Both the position numbers and the translations under genes were made by a program. From DATLNF01 sp046590575 (GTDB lineage Bacteria > Actinomycetota > Actinomycetes > BP-191): a stretch of 26,346 nucleotides of DNA. Shown piece by piece: positions 22,116 to 26,346 of the stretch (positions within the stretch are counted from its first letter, which is position 1; the number at the start of each line of letters is the position of its first letter). The notes under the pieces were generated by a model. It ran no database searches. It worked only from the letters and a program-made list of their open reading frames with translations, and was not told the origin of the DNA. The stretch lies in contig JBKJUS010000047.1 of NCBI GenBank assembly GCA_046590575.1, forward strand, positions 1 through 26,346, read 5' to 3'.

Positions 22116-23417
22116 TTAGGACTCAGGATGGCGGGCGTCGTACTTCGCAAACCGAGGCACCAGCGCAGCAAGCAGCGCGACGCCTGCCAGACAGGCAAGA
22201 CCGCCTGATACGACGGAGAACTGCGGCGACACCAGCGCCGCCGCGGCGCCAGCCTCGAGGTCACCAAGCCGGGGGCCACCGGCGACCACGACGATGAAGA
22301 CCCCGCCCAGGCGACCCTGCATCGAGTCCGGGGTCGCCGCCTGCAGGATCGTCGTACGGAAGACGGCGCTGACCATGTCGGCGGTGCCGGCGAGGGCCAG
22401 GAAGACGCAGGCCAGCCAGAGCACATCAGTCAGCCCGAACGCGGTGATAGCGGCGCCCCAGGCAGCGACCGAGAGCAGCACGGCGAGGCCCTGCCGGTGG
22501 ATCCGGCCGAACCACCCGCCGCACAGCGCACCGACGAGCGCACCGACCGCCGGCGCGGCGTAGAGCAGGCCGGTCACGGACGAGCCGCCGTCGAAGGTCG
22601 TCGCAGCGAGCGCGGGGAAGAGCGCGCGCGGCATGCCGAAGACCATCGCGTTGATGTCGACGAGGAAGGTCATGAGGACGACCTGCCGGCCGCGCAGGAA
22701 GCGCAGCCCCTCGACGACGGAGGACAGGCCCGCCCGGGTGCCGCCGCCCTCGGGCGGCATCGGTGGCAAGGCGGCCGCCGCGGCGATCGCGAAGCTGAAA
22801 GACGCGGCATCCACCCCGTAGGCCCAGACGAAGCCTGCGGACCCGACCAGCACGCCGGCGAAGAGCGGGCCGAGGACGACTCCGAGGTTGAACAGCACCT
22901 GGCCGAGAGCATTAGCCGCGGCAAGCTGGTGAGCCGGCAGCAGTCGGGGGGTGACGGCCCGACGGGCCGGGGAGTTCAGCGCGAAGAGTCCGCTGACTAC
23001 AGCCATCAGCAGGTAGAGCAGCCACACCTGCTCGAGACCGAAGGCGGCCTGCGCAGTGAGCGCGACGCTCGTCAGCGCCAGCCCGATCTGGGTGACCAGC
23101 ACCAGCTTTCGTCGGTCGACAGAGTCGGCGATGGCCCCGCCGTAGAGCCCTAGTCCCACGAGGGGGACGACGGCGAACAGCCCGAGCAGCCCCACCGCGA
23201 ACGACGAGCCGGTGAGGTCGTACACCTGCAGGGCAATGGCGACATTGGTCATCTGGCTGCCGACGAAGGACACAGCCTCGCTCCACGACAGCCGGCGAAA
23301 GTGCGGGCTGTCCCGCCACGGCGAGACGTCGAGGGCGATCCCGCGCACTGCAGACCGCGCCCGGGTGCGCCGCGACGACGCGCGGTCAGGTGCGGCGTCG
23401 GAATCGCCCAGCGTCAC
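22116..23417 (-). CDS. MFS transporter (EntS/MFS_3-type exporter)
   Basis: Integral membrane exporter of 433 aa from GTG 23417, which overlaps the pdxH stop (GTGA at 23414-23417). About twelve hydrophobic segments are seen, starting FVGSQMTNVAIALQVYDLTG (TM1) and LLGLFAVVPLVGLGLYGGAIAD (TM2). The loop 2-3 motif ADSVDRRKLVL is the degenerate MFS motif A, and NSPARRAVTPRLLP is typical of the MFS_3/EntS group that exports siderophores or drugs. The substrate cannot be assigned. The first about 40 residues are a cytosolic Arg-rich extension (ASSRRTRARSAVRGIALD), and a longer frame from 23501 would lie inside pdxH, so I reject it. Being coupled to pdxH suggests cotranscription but no shared function is evident. 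Confidence 0.88.
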   Translation of the reverse strand: MTLGDSDAAPDRASSRRTRARSAVRGIALDVSPWRDSPHFRRLSWSEAVSFVGSQMTNVAIALQVYDLTGSSFAVGLLGLFAVVPLVGLGLYGGAIADSVDRRKLVLVTQIGLALTSVALTAQAAFGLEQVWLLYLLMAVVSGLFALNSPARRAVTPRLLPAHQLAAANALGQVLFNLGVVLGPLFAGVLVGSAGFVWAYGVDAASFSFAIAAAAALPPMPPEGGGTRAGLSSVVEGLRFLRGRQVVLMTFLVDINAMVFGMPRALFPALAATTFDGGSSVTGLLYAAPAVGALVGALCGGWFGRIHRQGLAVLLSVAAWGAAITAFGLTDVLWLACVFLALAGTADMVSAVFRTTILQAATPDSMQGRLGGVFIVVVAGGPRLGDLEAGAAAALVSPQFSVVSGGLACLAGVALLAALVPRFAKYDARHPES

Positions 23418-24067
23418 GGAGCCAGCCGCTCGACGACCCACCTGCGGCCCGCTCGCCGGTAACGCACCCGGTCGTGCAAGCGCGCCGGGCCGCCCTGCCA
23501 AAACTCCACTGCATCCGGCCGCACTCTCACCCCTCCCCAGTGCCGAGGACGAGGCACTCCGCGACCGGCAAACCGCAACGCGACCGCTGTGACGAGGGCA
23601 TCGAGCTCGGCCCGGTCCGCGAGCACCGCACCTTGCGGCGATGCGTACGACGCCACCTGAGCCTCTCGGGACCGGGCCGCGAAGATCGCGTCAGACTCAG
23701 CAGCCGTCGTACGCCGGGCCGTCCCGGTGATGCAGACCTGCCGCTCGATCTCGCGCCAGTGGAAGGTCAGGGCCGCCCGCGGGTTGGCAGCGAGGTCGAG
23801 ACCCTTGCGACTGCGGTAGTTGGTCGCGAAGACGAAGCCGTGGGCGTCGACGCCCTTCAACAGCACGGTTCGAGCGCTGACTTCGCCGTCCGTGGTGCTG
23901 GTCGACAACGTCATCGCGTGCGGCTCCAGCCCCCTCGTCGCTACCGCCGCCAGCAGCCACCGGTCGAATTGGGTGAACGGATCGGCGGCCACCTCGGCGA
24001 GATCCAGCCGGCCGACGCCGTACTCACGGCGCAGCGCGGCGAGGTCGACACCCGGCCGGTCATCCAT
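23414..24067 (-). CDS. pdxH: pyridoxamine 5'-phosphate oxidase
   Basis: FMN enzyme oxidising pyridoxamine- or pyridoxine-5'-phosphate to PLP in the cytosol. From ATG 24067 it is 217 aa, the usual length. Diagnostic motifs are LRREYGVGRLDLAEVAADPF, SARTVLLKGVDAHGFVFATN (FMN/PNP site), YRSRKGLDLAANPRAALTFHW, RQVCITGTARR, ASPQGAVL, and the C-terminal PRPRHWGGVRVRPDAVEFWQ and ARLHDRVRYRR. ATG 24076 or 24079 are alternative starts; none has a strong ribosome site. It is divergent from the citrate synthase gene (70 nt apart) and coupled to the MFS gene. PLP is the cofactor of SerC encoded two genes away on the other strand. Confidence 0.95.
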   Translation of the reverse strand: MDDRPGVDLAALRREYGVGRLDLAEVAADPFTQFDRWLLAAVATRGLEPHAMTLSTSTTDGEVSARTVLLKGVDAHGFVFATNYRSRKGLDLAANPRAALTFHWREIERQVCITGTARRTTAAESDAIFAARSREAQVASYASPQGAVLADRAELDALVTAVALRFAGRGVPRPRHWGGVRVRPDAVEFWQGGPARLHDRVRYRRAGRRWVVERLAP

Positions 24068-24137
24068 GCAGACCATCATGGCCGCCGGTGAGAGGATGGG
24101 CCCGACGACGCGGAACGTCACAACGAAAGGTCGGGGA

Positions 24138-25217
24138 ATGATCGAGATCAAAGCTGGGCTGGAGGGCGTGGTCGCCTTCGAGTCCGAGATCGCCGAGCCC
24201 GACCGCGAGGGCGGCGCTCTGCGCTACCGCGGGGTCGACATCGAGGACCTGGTGGGGGTGAAGCCCTACGAGCAGGTGTGGGGACTCCTGGTCGACGGCA
24301 CCTTTACCCCCGGACTGCCACCTGCAGAGCCGTGCCCGCTTCCCCTCCGTTCTGGCGATTCTCGCGTCGACGTGCAGGCTGCGCTCGCCGAGCTCACCCC
24401 GCTGTGGGGTCTCGGACAGCTGATCGACATCTCCGAGGAGCAGGCCCGCGACGACTTGGCGCGTGCGTCCGTCGTCGCGATGTCCTTCGTCGCCCAGTCA
24501 GCCCGGGGCGAGCGGCTGCCACCAGTGCCGCAGTCGGAGATCGACAAGGCGAAGAGCATTCCGGAGCGCTTCCTCATCCGCTGGCGAGGGGAGGCCGACC
24601 CGGCGCACGTCAAGGCCATCGACGCCTACTGGATCTCCGCCGCCGAGCACGGCATGAATGCCTCGACGTTCACCGCCCGCGTCGTCGCGGCGACCGGAGC
24701 AGACGTCGGCGCCTGCCTGTCGTCCGCGGTCGGCGCCCTCTCCGGGCCGCTGCACGGTGGCGCACCCGCCCGCGTGCTCGCGATGCTCGACGACGTCGAG
24801 CGCGAAGGTGACGCCACGACGTACGTCAAGAGAGTGCTCGACAAGGGCGAGCGGCTGATGGGGTTCGGCCATCGGGTCTACCGCGCGGAGGACCCGCGCG
24901 CTCGGGTGCTGCGGCGTACCTCGGCCGAGCTGGGTTCGCGTCGTTACGAGGTCGCAGAAGCGCTGGAGAAGGCTGCGCTGACCGAGCTCGCTGAGCGCAA
25001 GCCGGACCGGGTGCTCCAGACGAACGTGGAGTTCTGGTCGGCCGTCGTGCTCGACCACGCCGAAGTCCCCCCGGCGCTGTTCACCTCGATGTTCACGTGT
25101 GCCCGCACGGGCGGCTGGTCGGCACACATCCTCGAGCAGAAGCGGCTCAACAAGCTCATCCGGCCCAGCGCCGTCTACGTCGGCCCAGGACCGCGTCCAG
25201 TCTCAGCGGTGGGATGA
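24138..25217 (+). CDS. citrate synthase 2 (CitA-type)
   Basis: Condenses oxaloacetate with acetyl-CoA. The 359-aa protein begins at ATG 24138 (MIEIKAGLEGVVAFESEIAE) behind GAAAGG/GGGG. The substrate histidines are present: EHGMNAS (His171), GPLHGGA (His206, equivalent to pig His274) and MGFGHRVYR (His245, equivalent to His320). At the position of the catalytic aspartate (pig Asp375, usually NVDF) it reads TNVEFW, a glutamate at 298. I recall M. tuberculosis CitA having the same NVEFW, so this may be a subfamily trait rather than damage. The end FTCARTGGWSAHILEQ is typical. serC starts 4 nt after its stop; the two are probably cotranscribed. Confidence 0.92.
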   Translation: MIEIKAGLEGVVAFESEIAEPDREGGALRYRGVDIEDLVGVKPYEQVWGLLVDGTFTPGLPPAEPCPLPLRSGDSRVDVQAALAELTPLWGLGQLIDISEEQARDDLARASVVAMSFVAQSARGERLPPVPQSEIDKAKSIPERFLIRWRGEADPAHVKAIDAYWISAAEHGMNASTFTARVVAATGADVGACLSSAVGALSGPLHGGAPARVLAMLDDVEREGDATTYVKRVLDKGERLMGFGHRVYRAEDPRARVLRRTSAELGSRRYEVAEALEKAALTELAERKPDRVLQTNVEFWSAVVLDHAEVPPALFTSMFTCARTGGWSAHILEQKRLNKLIRPSAVYVGPGPRPVSAVG

Positions 25218-25221
25218 CGGC

Positions 25222-26346
25222 ATGGGTATGACACCGGCCATCGTCCTGCCTGAGGAGTTGAAACCGCTCGACGGCCGTTTCGGCTGCGGCCCGTCGAAGG
25301 TACGACCCGAAGCCGTCGCCGCACTGGCGACCGCAGCATCGACCTATCTCGGCACATCACACCGACAGACCGGAGTGCGCTCGGTCGTCGGCCGGGTGCG
25401 CTCGGGGCTGCGCGAGCTCTTCTCGCTGCCCGACGGCTACGAGGTTCTGCTCGGTAACGGCGGCGCCACTGCGTTCTGGGATGTCGCCACCTTCGGGCTG
25501 GTCCGACAGCGCAGCCAGCACCTGGTCTTCGGCGAGTTCTCCTCGAAGTTCGCAGCAGCGACGAAGACCGCCCCCTTTCTTGACGACCCCTCCGTCATCT
25601 CCGCAGACCCTGGCACCCACCCGGCGGCTGAGGTCGACCCGTCGGTGGATCTCTACGCACTGACGCACAACGAGACCTCGACCGGCGTCTCGATGCCGGT
25701 ACGCCGTCCGGCCGGCGTCGCCGACGACGCGTTGGTCTGCGTCGATGCCACCTCGGCCGCCGGCGCGGTCCGGTTCGACGTGACGGAGTCCGACGTCTAC
25801 TACTTCGCGCCGCAGAAGGTGCTCGGCAGCGATGGCGGCCTCTGGCTCGCCCTCGTCTCGCCGCGTGCCCTCGACCGCATCGCCACCATCGCAGCGACCG
25901 ACCGGTGGATCCCCGCCTCGCTCGACCTGGCGACTGCGGTCGAGCAGTCACGGCTGGACCAGACCTACAACACCCCCGCGCTCGCGACGCTCTTCTTGCT
26001 CGCCGACCAGGTCGACTGGCTGCTCGGGCTCGGCGGGCTCGACGGCGCGGCCGCTCGTTGTGATGACTCGGCCGCGCGGCTATACGGCTGGGCTGACGAC
26101 TCGTCGTACGCCCAGCCGTTCGTGAAGGACCCGGACCAGCGCTCGCCGGTCGTCGGCACGATCGACTTCGATGCCACAGTCGACGCGGCCGCCGTCGCAG
26201 CGGTCCTGCGCGCCAACGGCATCGTCGACACCGAGCCGTACCGCAAGCTCGGCCGCAACCAGCTCCGGATCGCGATGTTCCCGGCGATCGACCCGGCGGA
26301 CGTCAGTGCTCTGACGACGTGCATCGACTACATCGTCACGAGGCTC
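25222..26346 (+). CDS. serC: phosphoserine aminotransferase, stop codon beyond window edge
   Basis: PLP enzyme making O-phosphoserine from 3-phosphohydroxypyruvate and glutamate, for serine (and pyridoxine) synthesis. The frame from ATG 25222 stays open for 375 codons to the last base, close to the full actinobacterial length of about 370-376 aa, so only the last residues or the stop are missing. Motifs: GRFGCGPSKVRPEAV, GTSHRQTGVRSVVG, LGNGGATAFWD, ALTHNETSTGV (phosphate contact), VCVDATSAAG and PLP lysine 199 in YYFAPQKVLGSDGG, with LDQTYNTPAL further on. ATG 25228 is an alternative start. It stands 4 nt after the citrate synthase gene. This is the mycobacterial/actinobacterial SerC subtype by these motifs. 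Confidence 0.95.
   Translation, partial: MGMTPAIVLPEELKPLDGRFGCGPSKVRPEAVAALATAASTYLGTSHRQTGVRSVVGRVRSGLRELFSLPDGYEVLLGNGGATAFWDVATFGLVRQRSQHLVFGEFSSKFAAATKTAPFLDDPSVISADPGTHPAAEVDPSVDLYALTHNETSTGVSMPVRRPAGVADDALVCVDATSAAGAVRFDVTESDVYYFAPQKVLGSDGGLWLALVSPRALDRIATIAATDRWIPASLDLATAVEQSRLDQTYNTPALATLFLLADQVDWLLGLGGLDGAAARCDDSAARLYGWADDSSYAQPFVKDPDQRSPVVGTIDFDATVDAAAVAAVLRANGIVDTEPYRKLGRNQLRIAMFPAIDPADVSALTTCIDYIVTRL

Noticed and set aside
24138..25217. Citrate synthase as an inactive pseudoenzyme because of Asp to Glu
   Set aside because: Both catalytic histidines and overall length are intact, and the glutamate appears to be a trait of the CitA group, so loss of function is not supported.

Overview
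The window is chromosomal DNA from a high-GC Gram-positive bacterium (Actinomycetota). The support is the very GC-rich coding sequence, frequent GTG starts, many 4-nt start/stop overlaps, a 13E12/DUF222-type HNH gene, a mycobacterial-type SOS-box-like site, TANNNT boxes placed for leaderless transcripts, a tRNA without encoded CCA, and a fasR/mabR-fabD-fabH-acpP-fabF-accD cluster laid out as in streptomycetes and mycobacteria. I cannot name the genus. The DNA is densely coding: no gap without a gene exceeds about 190 bases, and I see no insertion sequence, prophage, CRISPR array or rRNA.

Left part (1-7025). On the minus strand a membrane diguanylate cyclase (HAMP-GAF-GGEEF) reads toward galU, which runs off the left edge. 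Divergent from them on the plus strand lie 5-formyltetrahydrofolate cyclo-ligase, an FmdB-type zinc-ribbon protein with a repetitive Ser/Lys/Asp tail, MTA-phosphorylase-like mtnP, a membrane-anchored SAF-domain protein and an AGPS-like FAD oxidase. The last three are tightly packed and probably translationally coupled.

Middle part (7026-17562). A DUF222/HNH gene with an SOS-box-like upstream site converges on a secreted subtilisin-like protease. Then, all on the minus strand, come a 42-aa acidic protein, a CBS-pair protein and the type II fatty acid synthesis operon. In transcription order the operon is fasR-like regulator, fabD, fabH, fabG, acpP, fabF, accD. The operon supplies malonyl-CoA (AccD, with biotin carboxylase and BCCP encoded elsewhere), loads it on ACP (FabD), condenses (FabH, FabF) and reduces (FabG). 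FabD carries an unexpected C-terminal biotinyl/lipoyl-like domain that lacks the modifiable lysine; this is the most unusual thing in the window.

Right part (17563-26346). A secreted alpha/beta hydrolase converges on a large secreted protein made of beta-propeller repeats plus a phosphodiester-glycosidase (NAGPA) domain. After a tRNA-Arg(CCT) come an unrecognised CxxC protein, an MFS exporter coupled to pdxH, and, divergent from pdxH, a CitA-type citrate synthase followed by serC, which reaches the right edge almost complete.

No entirely new multi-gene system is evident. The best candidates for novelty are the FabD-biotinyl-like fusion beside accD, the propeller-NAGPA exoprotein, and the mtnP-SAF-FAD oxidase operon.
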